Made by a program: the position numbers and the translations under genes
Shown here: positions 49,704 to 61,799 of the stretch, one piece after another
Layout of the letters: each line of letters begins with the position of its first letter
How positions within the stretch are numbered: position 1 is the stretch's first letter
Notes under the pieces: model-generated
What the model saw: only the letters and a program-made list of their open reading frames with translations
Told to the model about the DNA's origin: nothing
The model's database searches: none
Assembly (NCBI GenBank): GCA_033439295.1
Contig: JAVTLE010000007.1
Span: 1,364,001-1,428,000, forward strand
DNA: 64,000 nt
Source of the DNA: Deuterostichococcus epilithicus
Taxonomy: Eukaryota > Chlorophyta > Trebouxiophyceae > Prasiolales > Stichococcaceae
Direction: 5' to 3'

Positions 49704-52700
49704 ATGGAAGACTTCGCACCCAGCACAGCCACAGCAGCGGCGCTCGCTGCCAAGGTAAGCAGTCTGATCGTGCATGACCGGGCCACAGACCGGGACACCT
49801 CAGGGGGGCAAGCGCAAGCACGTTGTGTCATCCCGATTTTCCTCACAGCAGCTGGGCGGGGCGCTGTGTACGCGATAGTGTCTAGAGCGAGGCGGAGTAT
49901 CTGCTGCACGGCTCCTGGCGTGGCTCAGCAGCATCGCCGCCGGGGCCCTTCTCTGCCGCTGCCGGAAGAATGGCGAGTCAGGTACTCAGGAGGGCGGCTA
50001 GCAGCATGAGCCGCGGACGCCGATCCAGCGACGCAGCAAACGCGCCTGCTGCATGCGTATGAGACGCTGGTGGAAAGCGGGAGCCCGTCCGCTGTGCAGC
50101 AGAGGGCACCGGAGCAGCCAGGGCAAAGGGCAGCGTCCACTTGACTGCCTTGAGGTACAGGCCGGGGTCCGCACGCACGGCCTCATCGGAAAACTGCGCG
50201 CCCTCTCAGCTGTGCAAGAATGAGCACGGATTGAGCAGCGAACTCGGCAGGTCGTTGCAGCTGGCATGTTTCTAGAAGGTTTGGGGGTGGGGTGTCAGCA
50301 ACAGCAGGTGTACCTGAGCAGCCAGGCCCGGGCGGCATCCGTGTGCGGACCTGGGCTCGCATGCACCATCCTTCCGGTGCGGCTGTGCGCTTGCGCCGGC
50401 TCTGTGCTCAGCCCTGCCCTGGCCTTCCCGTACTCCCGGGTGCTGTCAGAAACTTTTTGGCCGGGCGCCCCTCACTTTTCACCATCGTGCCCGCCCTCCA
50501 CGCGCACCGATACATGCCGCAGTCCTAAAAGCTGACGCGCGATCACCCTTCGGCAGCGATTGATCAGACATGCTGTGCTACTACATTTAGGTGACGGGGT
50601 CACGCCGTCGGCAATATCTGTGACACCGATTGCCCGATTGCTGCTGGCTGGGCGATAAATAGCACTGTCTTGCGTGCAGTTCACTCATGTGACGCGCCAC
50701 ACACAGTTTTGCTCTCTTGAGCTGCCGATGAGCTGCTGTCAGCTTGACCCGTGATCCTGTCATCCCTGGGCTCTGCCGCGGCTGCAGCTTCAGTTGCAGA
50801 GCGGGAAGTGACAGCTTGTCATACTCTTGACCACAACCGTCACCGGTTGCTGTGCGAGAGGCAGGGGAGGTCCGCATGCTCAGCAGCTGACAATTGACAG
50901 ACTTGTCTGTCTGCAATCCTGTTGATACGGGGTCTAGCCAGGGGGATTCGGTCTTTGACATGGAGCAACACGGCCAACACCTCGGCCTCTAAAATCTCAG
51001 AGGGACAGTCTTTTCTTCGTGTGGCCCTCGCGCTGCCACCCTCGTATCAGGGGCTGCACACCGAGTGCCGAGCCGCTTGTCTGGGCCCGCCGCCGCCACG
51101 GGCGAGGGACGATTACAGCAGTCGTATATACGGCTGCAATCAGGCCTTCAAATCACGTCTGACCCCGACGAAGGCTGCATCTGACACCAACCAAGTTGAA
51201 AACGCAAAAATTGTTTCAGTGCCAATTCATGTCTTCTCTGCAGGGCGAGGGCGATGCGCTGGATGATGACGCCCCCCTGTTCGGCACTGACGACTTCAGG
51301 ATGTACTGCATGAAGGTGATTTCAAACGCTGCTTGAGGAACAAGCACTGTATTGGATGCAACAACCAGCATAACGCCTTGAGGTGGCGCCAGCAGGTCAC
51401 TCGTCCTTCCAGCCCTCTGTGGACTCGCTGTGGACGCATTGGCCGCTTGTCAACCTCGATCTTCTTGATCTGTGCAGATCCTGCCGTGTGCCAAGCGTTA
51501 CGTGCACGACTGGGTGACCTGCCCGTTCTCTCACCCGGGTGAAAAGGCAAAGCGGCGGGACCCACGCTATTTCGTGTACACCGGCATCGCCTGCCCCAGC
51601 ATGAAAAAGGCGAGCTTGTCCAGTTGCAGTGCTGAATTCTGCCAGAGTTGACCACAGAGGACGAGCGCTGGAAGCAGTGCGGCTCTGCTTCCAACGGCAG
51701 CATTTTGCTGACGACCCGTGTTCTGCTGCAGGCGGGCGCCTGTCCCCGCGGCGAAAAGTGCCCATACGCGCACAATGTCTTTGAGTACTGGCTGCACCCC
51801 ACCAGGTGAGATCTGCTGCAGGCAAGGTTCCCAATGTGCGCATTCTGCCACAGCAGTAATGTTCGCTCAGATCGTCGGCTCTGCAATGGCTGGATGCAGT
51901 CGCCTACCAAACGAAGCTATGCTCCCTGAGCCAGACTGCTCATGCAAGCCGCAGGTACAGGACGCAGCTGTGCAACGACGGCACCGGCTGCCGCCGGCGC
52001 GTCTGCTTTTTCGCACACAGTTTGGCGGAACTGCGGGTGCCGGCCACCAAGCCCTTCGTGCCGCCGGAAGTGCTGTCGGCGCTGGAGGGGCCAAAGCCCA
52101 GCTCGGAGGCGGTGTGTGCTCGCTGCATGACATGTGCCGTTTCCACACAGGATGCGCATTCCAATGTTTATCGTTGTGACTGGCAGCAGCTGTTGCAGAG
52201 CTTCACCGGCTGTCAGGGGTTCGACCCTCCTCTACTGCAAAAGTCTACTCTTGACCCTCATTTCAGAGCTGTGTGGCTCGCTTTAGCATCCTGGGCGCCC
52301 CCGGTTGTGCAGATGGTTGCGGCGGGCGACGCGTTGCGCCGTATCAGCGACTCGTGGCAGGCGGGCGGGCACCGCACCGACCAGCCCTCGCATACCGTCG
52401 AGGCCGCGCAGGTGCCGAGCAGCTTGCGGCCATGCCCGCTCGAACCCGCCACGCAGCCCCAGCCCCCCCTCTCCTGCCTGCTGACGTGCGTGACCTGTGC
52501 CACTGCACCTCCAGACCCCTGCTCCGCTGTGCTACCCCACGCGGCATGGCATGCGGCCGACAGGCCCTTTGGGCTGTTCCGCATCGTCGAGGTGTTGCAC
52601 GCCATTACCGGCTGCGAATTTTCTCATCGCTGTCTGCAGATCGAGTCACGGGTGCTTGAGCACCTGTATGGCGGCGAGCCGGCGGAGCGCGTCGTGCAGC

Positions 52701-55502
52701 AGCTGCGCGCCGCCAGCGACGATGCCCTCATTGGCGACGCTGCCCTGCAGGTGTAATCACGGAAATCCGAAACCCTCCCCCCAAGTGCCTGCTGCTCGCT
52801 TCCGTCCCACAGCATTGGCAAAAATCACGGCACTGAGCCTCGTACGCCGTGCCTGCCTCATGCTTTCTGCTTGTCTGCAGACTCCGCGGTTGGCGGAACC
52901 CATGTGCGTGGTCGGCTCCCGGACCCCCTCTTGCCAGCTGTGCTCGCTCTGGCGACACGTCCTGCTCAGACTGGCTTGCGCTGTGTTTCGATTTGAGCTG
53001 CCAGCTCACCGAGTGTGCTGTGCAACTATGCGAACAGGCGCGGCTGGCGGGAGCACTGGAAGCGCTCAAGCGCTCGCGCTCCGCGGACGATGGGCAGGAC
53101 GCCCTCATCCACATGCTAAAAAACATGCTGCAGGGCGCGATGCGGCAGCGCGAAGCACAGCAGGGGGGCCACCGCGTTAACGGCGGCTTGCGCCGCGGCA
53201 GCGCCGGCAACCTGTTGGAGCAGCAGCAGCAGCAGCAGTCGCTGCAGCAGGTACAGACGCCCGCCTGGTTGGGTGCTCTGCATGCTGCCACGGCTCCGTG
53301 CGCAGATGCATGGTATGTGGTGCACACCTCAGTCAGTGTGGTGACTCGTTCGCAATCTGCCGCCCCGTGTCGGGGCGGGCCGACCAGTGCTGAAGCCGGC
53401 AGGCGCCGTAGGCAGGCTTGCTCACGCGCCTGCTGTGCCCCGCTGCAGGCATCGCAGGTGCAGGCGCAGCAGCTGGCACAGCTGCAAGCGGCGCTGGCAG
53501 GCGGCGCCGGGGCCAAGCAGCCGAGCTCCAGCGTGGGGTGGGTGGCCTCCGGCGGCGCACCGGCGCAGGACATCGGCCAGCAGCAGCAGCAGCAGTGGGT
53601 GCGGCCGGGGCAGCTGCCTCGGCTGCGGGAGGACTCCGTGCTGCGCAGCGGCAGCTACAGCAGCGGCTCGGGGCACGGCTACAACCCCCAGGTGACCTCC
53701 CTCGCCCCTCACCTGTGCCCCCTGCACCTGCGCTGCTGTGGACGCTCGGGAAGGCGTCGCTGCGGTTTCACTTCCGAATTGGTTCACCAGTTTCCTGGGA
53801 CCCACGCCTCCAGCGCTGACACGCATGCCACGGCCACCCTGCAGCAAGTGCTGGCCGGCGGCGAATCGGGCTCCTCCTACTCCTCCGGCAGCCGCCCGCT
53901 GACGCCGTCCGCCGCCGATGAGTACGCCGGGTGGGGCCCCAGGCACAGCCCTGCTCGTCCTGTGCACCCCCTTGCCGGCCTGCCTCAGCTGCACGCCCCC
54001 AGCTGCACTGCACCGCAGCCACAGAGCGCGCCGGCCCGTCGCACGGCCGCCGCAGGCCTCGGCATGAAGCGCCACGCGCCTGCATCGACCATTGAGACGT
54101 GCGAACCCTGTCTGACGTCTGCGCCGCAGGTGGATGGCGGCCACCGGGTACGACCCGCAGCGGCGCTCGCTGCAGCAGGACTCCCGGCCGGTGCCGTCGC
54201 ACGGCAACTACCCGCGCCGGCGCTCGCTGCAGGTGGAGGACTGGCGCGCGGCGCCCAACCCCTTCGCCCGCGCCAGCGACACCGCGGGGCCTGAGGCAAG
54301 CGCCCGGCCCGTGCCCCTCCAGGTGTGCTGCCGGCCGCGGGGCCGGGGCCGCCCTGGGTTTAGGGCGCACCCTCGAGCTGCGACCTGGCGTGCCCTGACA
54401 CGCGCGAGCCCCGGCATGCCGGCTGCGTGATGGGCACACCTGCGTGTCCATGCGGGTGCATCCCCCTTGTTTCGTTCGACCTTGGACCTGGCGGCGCACG
54501 CGACTGATGCACGACTGCCCCCTTCCACTGCAGGGCTTCTCCGCCGGGCACGTCCCAGAGGCCTACTCCAACATGTTCGAGGGCTGGCAGCAGCCGGGGC
54601 CGGTGCCGCCTGTCGTCGCCGGCATCCAGGCCACCTTCCTGCAGCCGACGCCCTGCGTCGGCGCCGGCGGGGAGATGCTCTTCCCGTCCCGCTGGCCGGC
54701 GCAGAACTCGGTGCAGCGCAACAGCCTGGACTCGCACGTGCCGCGCTCCGGCGGTCGGCCGAGCATTGACGTGCAGCCGCGGCCAACGCCAGAGGCCTTC
54801 GCCCAGGTCAGCCCTGTCTTGTGTCGTTCTCCTGTGAAGTGGCGCTGGGGGTGCGATCCCTCCCTGCCATGCTGCGGGATGCCAAGCAGCAACTCCAGGG
54901 TGCATGCCTGGCAAAGCGTTCCTGTGTTTCTGGCGCGGCGCAAGCCGCACCGTTCGCGCCAGTGTCTGCATATCTGGAGCCCCAGCGGCGCACACTGCCA
55001 ACACATCGCCTGCAGCAAGCTTGTCAAGTAACCTGTTTGGAGCCATGTTGCACCTGCCCTGCAGCGTCTGTCGCTGGACGTGAATGCGCTGCGCGACTCC
55101 GACGTCGCGGCGCAGTGGAGCCGTGGCGGCTACGGCGGCGCCGGCCGCCACTCCGCCGCGTTTTCTGACACCGACCTCCCGCGCGGCGGCGGCGGCTACG
55201 GTGTTACTGGCTATGGGGGCGGCGGCGGCGGCAACAACGGCGGCACCGTCGGGCAGCTCCAGGACCAGCTTGGGCCGCTGCCGCCGCGCTCGGACGCCGC
55301 CACGGCGGCGCTGCGGCGCAGCTCGGCGTCGCCGTCAGAGATCGCGCAGCAGCAGCAGCTGGCAGCTCAGCAGGCGGCGCAGCAGCCCCAGCAGCAGCAG
55401 CTGCTGGGCGCCGCGGGCCGCCATGAGGACCTGGCGCAGCAATTTGGCTCCAGGGTGTATGTACGAGAGCCGTCGCCGCAGCATCAGCAGCAGCAGCACT
55501 AG
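49704..55502 (+). CDS. RR-TZF (arginine-rich tandem CCCH) zinc-finger protein
   Basis: Plant-type RNA-binding CCCH protein. Exons 49704-49754, 51244-51315, 51478-51609, 51732-51805, 51955-52111, probable 52313-52411, 52640-52750, 53038-53250, 53449-53691, 53845-53930, 54130-54322, 54534-54806 and 55065-55502; about 713 residues. After TDDFRMY comes the RR part with C-x5-H-x4-C-x3-H ([16 protein letters not shown]), then [11 protein letters not shown]. The tandem fingers have C-x8-C-x5-C-x3-H, 16 residues, then C-x5-C-x4-C-x3-H ([16 protein letters not shown]). This is the arrangement of Arabidopsis TZF proteins, which act in mRNA decay and in RNA granules. The tail is Gln-, Ser- and Gly-rich with many RRxS-type sites and no ankyrin repeats. 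Intron 1 (49755-51243) is 1.5 kb with no gene seen. Intron 3 needs a GC donor (AAG/GCGAGC). Confidence 0.9.
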
Positions 55503-57214
55503 GGCCGCTCCAGCTGCAGGCGGCGGCGGCAGGAGGCAGGCGGCGGCGGCATTGAGTGGCCGCCGAAAGCGAGTCAAGGAGCTGCAGCGGACCGGCAAGC
55601 GGTGTCTGCGAGCTAGCAAATCGCTTTGCGGACGCGCCGCTTGCCGGTCAGGCGGGCAAATGCGCAAGGGCGGCAGTGCGCCGCAGATTTGCACAAGAGC
55701 ACGTGTGCTGAGCAGGGTGCGACCTGCCAGCTGGTGCAAGGGGGCACCTGTTGTCCGCGGCGTCTGTCGCCCGCGGCAGGGGTGCATCTCTCCCCCCGTG
55801 CGGGGGCACGGGAGCGGGAACTGATTCGACACAGGGTGCTGTTCAACTCTTCTGAGGTGCCAGGCCCGCTTGCTGGCGGGGGCAATGGTCAAGACCCCTG
55901 CACACGCCCTGGGGGCCTGGTGTGGCGATTACACGTACAGCATATTCGGTTTGTGCGCATCGGCCAGGGCGTTTGGTTTTCCGAGTCGGGCACATGCAGC
56001 TGTGCGATGGCCCGCGATTTTATTGGTCACCAGGTATCATGGTGCCGCACTGGTTGTCAGCGGTGACAGGCAGGGTGGGAGCTCGGCTCCTGGGGTCGGG
56101 GGCTTAAATTTGCGTCCTGCGGCTTGCGATTTCTCAGACCCAGGCTGCCGCTCACTGCGGCGCAGCAAATTTTGGTGATCATCCGGCCTCATAGATTCAT
56201 CTGTCATTGGTTGATAAGACTGCTGGGTCTGGTTCGTTCCGCATTGAAGATTTTGAATTTGTGGCCTCGGTGTTTCCGCGGCGGCGCATGTTGATTGTAG
56301 TGCGTTCGATTCGATTGAGGATTGCAGATGATACCTTTGCCCAATCTCGATGTATGGTACCTACTCTGCTAGGAAATTCAAGTCTGATTGCCCGCTGGGC
56401 CTTCCTGTACGATTATCAACTTGACTTCTTCTGCGCATGATGCCTTGTGAATTGAGCCCGAATCTCAGGCCCATGGTGGCGCAAGCCAATGGCCCATTCT
56501 TGACCTCAACGCCAATGGAAGAGGACCTGCTGTCACACACCGGATCTCCTACCTCTCCTTCTTTTTGTCGGCGGCAAGAGGACGACTGCCGCTGAGGGGT
56601 GGACACAAGGGCAGACATCTTGAATTGTCTTCTGCTTCTCAAATGTTGATATCGCGATACTATGTTCTGCAAAAAAGAAACACTCCTTGACAGCTCGGCA
56701 GAGTATTGCTGGCGCGGTGCCGCCGCGCCGCAGATGCGATCACTTGCTCAGCTGGCTACGTCAGTGAATTGTCCCTCAACAATGAAGTAGGGGCAGCCTC
56801 CGAACAGCGAAGCAGTGATGTTTTTGTTGGGGTAAAGACCATGTCGTCTTATATCACTTCTGTTGCACGCCGGTAATTGCCCACCCTCGGTCCTCGGCGG
56901 TGGAACCTGTTGCAGAATATTTGACGACCGAAAGTCCGAAACACATTGTTCGTCTCTGATTCCAGAATTCAGGGGTATCTGTTGCGAGGGGAACCCCTCT
57001 GTAGTTTGTGCTAAAGTCGTGCCAAATTGCCTCACAGCAGCTTACAATTTGCAATCGCTCAATCCTCCTCACACGTTTCGTCCGACCAGCGTTCACGCGT
57101 TCCTAAGGACGGCCTTTTGCTTCTCGTGGCGTAAGCCTCCGGAGAACACATCAGCATCCATCCGGACGGGCGCTCATGTGAAAGCGCGCAGCAGCCTGCA
57201 TGCGCGGTTTTGGC
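55503..57214. other. 1.7-kb intergenic region between CCCH and TDG genes
   Basis: It begins with the GC-rich CCCH 3' UTR and becomes clearly AT-richer from about 56100 to 57100. Minus-strand frames at 56748-57035 and 56854-57096 have no recognisable motif and no supporting splice pattern. I cannot assign a gene. An unrecognised non-coding or fast-evolving gene is possible. Confidence 0.4.
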
Positions 57215-59591
57215 ATGTCGCAGCCAAGGCTCAATCCTTTCATGGTGAGTGAGCATCTTTGCAACAGAAGCTGTTCACGTTCTCGTACGCAACCTGCAGA
57301 GCGGTTGAGTGTCTACCTGCAGGCATTTAAGTGCCGCAAAGTATGCTCCAGCCAGGGCGGCGCATCAACTGCCAGCAGCGCCTTGCAAAAGTCAGCGGCG
57401 CGCCAGACGCTGCCTGCTGCTGCTGCTGCGGAGGTGACACCACCGACATCCGTCGAGCAGCCTGCGGCAACGCCCACTCGCAGGCCTGCCGCCAAGCGCA
57501 AGGCTGCGCCGCTGGCTAAGGCCACTTCGGCGCTGCCTGCGGGCGCAGAGTCGCAGCCGCCGCCCAAGGGCGTGCCCGAGAGAATGCGTTATCATGGTGG
57601 ATTGCCCGAAAGGCTGGGTGATGCGCCCCTGCGGCTGATACTGGTCGGCCACAACCCCAGCGATCATGCGTGGTGTGCAAAGCTGAGAAAAAATATTTTT
57701 GCCATCAATTTTTCTCATCTTCGCTCATGAGAACCTGAGATGAAGCGCATGAGATGATGCGCGATGTTCTGAGACTGCGGGCGTGAGCGACCGCATACTC
57801 GAAACTGCATCCATAGCACCAGGCAGAAGCATATGCCCGAGTGCTCGCGTCTCGCAGGAAGAGCGGGCATTACTACTCCAATCCGAGCAACTGGATGTGG
57901 CGGCTGCTCAAGGATACTGGCATTGCGCCGCCCCATGTCAGGGGAGCGCAGGTGACTCCCCTACTCCAGCAGCCTCCGACGACCACCTCATGACATGTTC
58001 CTTCTGCTGCTTGCGACCATTCTGTTCATTCGAAATGGGTGCCGACAGCTGTTTGGCAAAGCACGACAGGACGACGGACTGATGCCGTCTGATGCTGGCG
58101 TGGGATTCGTCGACGTCGGCTGCGGGGTGCCCGGTGCGGAGCTCCAAGGAACCCCCTCTCCAGATCTCCAATCACTTCGCTGCCAGTCAATGCAGCGCAC
58201 GGCTCATGGGCAGACGGGGCGGTCTCCCCACTGCGTTCAAGCTGCGGCATCTGGTGGTGACATTAGAGACATTTGAGGAGGTGCAACAGCGTCCGAGCAG
58301 GCCCCCTCCGCTGGTGGCGTGCAGGGACGGCCAGCAACCAGTTCAGCTCGGCAGTCGTCGGCGGCTGGAGCGCGGGGTTTTACGTCCGCCTGGCAAACCA
58401 CGTGCAGCGGGCGTGCAACTCCATCGGGTAAGCTGTCAGCCGCAAATCTGCCGCCGGGTGCAGATGAGCGCAGAACGCCGCCAGACGCGTCGAGACAGTT
58501 CGGTACTTTGTATCTTCCTTCAGACCTGCCTGCCGTGAAGACGTCGCGCGGTGGAGGTCCAGTCTGCAGCCTCGCCTGCATGGCCTCCAGCCGACAGCGC
58601 AGCAGGAAGCAGCTCTCTTGGCTCTCTGCACGGGAGCAGCCGCTTCGGCACCATACACAGCGCCCTGGCACGTGCGCCTCGTCGAGCTGTCCATCTGGCG
58701 TCGCCCAGGTGCACCTGCGGGGGGTGCGGCGCCCCTGCTGTGGTCGCCTTCACCGGCAAGCGCCAGTTCTCCGAGCTGGTCAACCATGGCAGAAAGGTGA
58801 TCGCTCGGACACCGGAGCGCCACGCACAAGCGCCGCAATAGTCACAGGTGTAAGACATGGAGTGTGCACTAGCAGCTCACTGGCGGGCTTGCGTCCATCT
58901 GCAATGCGGAGGCTGAGGATGGATGCACGCGGTGCCTGTTCAGGGGAAGGCGAAGGTGAAGAACATCCCGCTGGGGCCGCAGAGCATCAGGCCCGAGGTG
59001 CGCTGACGGCCGCTTCTGCACGCTGCTCAGAGGTTGCAACGGATAGTCGAGCACGAGGCAGGATATGCGCCCTGTGTGCTTGCTGGTTCCGGCGCGGTTG
59101 AGCAGTAATTCCCAGTGTGAGCCTGGCAGTGTTCCGCGGCATTGTCACATGACGTGTGTCCTCGCAGGGCTGGCCGCTGCCGCCCAGCACAGAGGTGTGG
59201 GTGCTGACGTCGACATCCGGCGCCTCGCCCATGACAAATGCCGACCGCAAGGTGCAAGCCTGCATGCCTGCTGTCAACCATGTGCCATGCTAAATAAACA
59301 CTCGTTCAACCATGACTGCACATGCGATTAAGGCGCATCGTGCCGTCAGGGGCTCACGCCCGGACCTCGGGAGACCATGCTTGCTGTGTCATCGTGCAGG
59401 CGCCATATCAGCTGCTGGCAGATCGCATTGCCTCGGTGCCACGGCGGCGCGCTGCAACCTGTAATGCGGCGGCATACCTGGTAGTGGCCAACCACACCGA
59501 TGGAGATAAAGCTCTTGCAGCAGCAGCGGCAGCAGCGATGGGGGAGGAGGTAGATGCGGAGACGGCACCCGATAATGGACAGCCAGCATGA
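57215..59591 (+). CDS. TDG/Mug-type mismatch-specific uracil/thymine DNA glycosylase
   Basis: Base-excision repair enzyme that removes U or T from G mispairs. Exons 57215-57244, 57323-57672, 57858-57951, 58070-58133, 58325-58427, 58709-58796, 58956-58997, 59168-59251 and 59400-59591 join in phase to about 348 residues. The short first exon ends NPFM and exon 2 begins AFKCRK. An Ala/Pro/Lys-rich linker precedes the catalytic block LILVGHNPSDHAW; the Asn is the family-2 UDG catalytic residue. Then GHYYSNPSNWMWRLL, LMPSDAGVGFVDVG, NQFSS, WSAGFYVRLANHV, APAVVAFTGKRQFSEL, NIPLGPQ, and STEVWVLTSTSGA. The C-terminus is Ala-rich and acidic. The start could be 57200 instead. A TGTAA poly(A)-like motif lies at 59732-59736. 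Confidence 0.9.
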
Positions 59592-60009
59592 GATAAGCAT
59601 AACACTAATGCTCAGTAGCCGCTGAGGTGACAGTGTGCGATGTGCTGCAAGCAGCTCTCCTCATCTGAGCTCGCATGTCAGGCTCGATCTACCATGTGGC
59701 TCTTAACAAGCGTTGGTTTCTTAGATTACAATGTAAAGTGATGCATCCTACACAGTATGCCGCTCTGCTGCTTGGCACTTCTTCCCAATTGTGCACTGTC
59801 TTCGGTGAGGAAATTGCAAGATGTGTTCAAGCACTATTCACATGCAATGCCAAGTTTATTCATCTATAACACTTCCCAATCTGCTCTGTTGCCTGCGATT
59901 CGTTCTCGAAACTATCTCATTGTTGCCAGCACCTGTCCGTGGGTGCAGCAATCTCGATTGCGGCGCTTGCAGGCACCTCGGCCGCCGGCAGTGACTACCA
60001 GGGCATTGA
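59592..60009. other. Convergent intergenic spacer (TDG and transporter 3' ends)
   Basis: About 420 bp between convergent stops. TGTAA motifs for both strands sit almost back to back (plus 59732-59736, minus 59726-59730), so the two transcripts may end in overlapping sequence. No coding signal was seen. Confidence 0.55.
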
Positions 60010-61799
60010 TCACGCAGAAACTGCAGTCTCCTTGTCTGCAATCTTGGGCATGCTGGCTGCAGTGACATCGACACCGCCAGCTGTATGCTTCTCACGCATG
60101 TACAGCAGCACGCCAAAGCAGGTGAAGCCGTAGCCCGCCAACCCCAGGAGCGAGACCGGGTTGCGGAAAATGACGATGGACATCACTGTGGCCAGAATGC
60201 CAAAGAAGTTGCCATACACCTGCGGCAGTCCAGCATGTCTGCCACGATCAGCGGGGGCTTAGCAGAGCAGCTGTTGCTACCATTCTTTCCTGCAGACGAA
60301 GCATCTGACTCGTCATGAACTTTGGCAGGCAGATCGCAGGCAAGTGGCAATTCCCCACTCACCTGGAGACTCAAAGCGCCATTTGCCTTGGTGACCAGCA
60401 TGTTTAGGGCGTTGCTAATGGGCGCCAGGCTGCAGTTGAGCAGCAGGGCGGCATAGAAGCACGCTGCTGAAAGCGGCGGCAACCGCGTCAGCACGTCGCC
60501 CTCGAGCAGGGCGGTGGCAGTCAGCAGGAACAGCGTGGCGAAGAACGCCATGTGCCGCAGAATCAACATTGGCTCGATATCCTTGAGCAGCATTCCCTGT
60601 GGACAGGGTATTCAGATTCAGGGTCGAGCAATATTCAGCAGGGTGTGCAGATGCTTGTGGGCATGCCATGGCATGGGTCAACAGCACCCTGCTGCTGGTA
60701 CGCACGCCACATATGATGCCCCATCACCTGCATGACTGTTTTCAAGGCCCGAAGAGATGTTGCTGCCACGGTTGCGACAAAGCCGAGGACATGGAATGAT
60801 GGCTCTGCCCCTGTGGCAATGGCCAGTCCTATCTGCAACAGGAACAATGTCGCTTACGAGGTGAAGGGGAGAAAATCTGCACAAGTACCTCGAGATGCAA
60901 TGCTTCAGATTTCATGCACTCTGGAATAGGAAATGAGTCGCTGCAATAACTGAGCTTGCGCACCATGACTGGAACCAGCGCCGCATACACACCCCAGCTC
61001 TCCTTCTGACGCAGCAAAAGGAATGCCAGAGCCGCCACAAATGCTGGTGTTGTAGCGCCAATCGCCTACGGAAGTACTGTCTAGGTTTATCAAGTCGCAC
61101 TTCCGCGTGTGCAGACACAAATTGTGCAGACTGCAGCAGTATACATGGAAAGCAGCAGCAGGCACCCTTGCAAGGGACCTGTTGCAAGAAGAAGTAGAGC
61201 CACATTCATTCTGCACTCACCTGAAAGAAGGAGACGTGCACCCATCGCAGGGACATGTTGCCCAGAATGACTGACATCGAGAAGACTGCAGCCAGCATGG
61301 CGGTGCCCGCTTGCTGCCGCCTGCTGAGAGCCGTTGACGGCACTGCCTGGAGCGCCGCGAGCGCCGCTGGCACCAGACTGGACATCGCCATGTGGCATAG
61401 CGTTAAAAACACCGGCTGCTGGAAGTGCGACTGCATAAGCAGGTACCTTCGGCGCAGGTAACACAATGATCATGGACCGCCATTGTGCATGTTGTACGTG
61501 CTCGCACGCAGGCATCATGTCAGAACATCAGGTTTTTCATGAGGCAGCACATACAGGGGTGCAGGCGCTTTCATGGAGGACGGCACTCACCTGTTGCTGA
61601 GCAGCAAAGCGATGTTGGCAAATCCCCAGGCGCAGGTCAGGCAGGTGCGCAGCAGCCAGTGGCTGGTAGCTTTGTCCCCAGAGCCTGCAACCGTGACCTG
61701 CCGTGCGCAGGCGGACGCTGTCGAGTTTGCCAGACCACCCATGCGGGTGGCTGGTATCGCAGTTTTGGGGTTGGCAGAAGTTACTTCCTGAAATATCAT
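60010..61799 (-). CDS. Triose-phosphate/nucleotide-sugar translocator (TPT/DMT superfamily, KT/KVAG-like)
   Basis: Multi-pass membrane antiporter for phosphorylated sugars or nucleotide sugars, probably Golgi/ER. Exons 61591-61799 (start uncertain; in-frame ATGs up to 62048), 61221-61446, 60964-61065, 60728-60832, 60364-60597 and 60010-60219, about 361 residues. Family blocks: WGFANIALLLSNRYLL, PVFLTLCHMAMSSLV, VILGNMSLRWVHVSFFQAIG, TTPAFVAALAFLLLRQKESW, AEPSFHVLGFVATVAATSLR, LNMLVTKANGALSLQV, then GNFFG and IFRNPVS followed by FGVLLYMREK. These match plant KT-type members in order. The usual GNAKGAVAVV segment is changed to YGNFFGILATVMSIV, which may affect specificity (inference). A short tail follows the last helix. 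Confidence 0.88.

Noticed and set aside
50587-51910. Minus-strand frames of 124-204 codons in and near CCCH introns 1-3
   Set aside because: They overlap confirmed zinc-finger exons or a non-coding intron and have no recognisable protein features.
52190-52240. tRNA-like TPsiC arm (GGGGTTCGACCCTCC)
   Set aside because: No matching acceptor, D or anticodon arms can be folded around it, and it lies in an intron of the CCCH gene.
53422-54207. 261-codon minus-strand open frame opposite CCCH exons 9-11
   Set aside because: It spans real exons and introns of the plus-strand gene, reads as low-complexity Arg/Gly/Leu, and has no start context or splice logic.
56748-57096. Minus-strand frames of 80-95 codons in the CCCH-TDG spacer
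   Set aside because: Two overlapping frames, neither with a known motif or splice partner. Not enough to call a gene.
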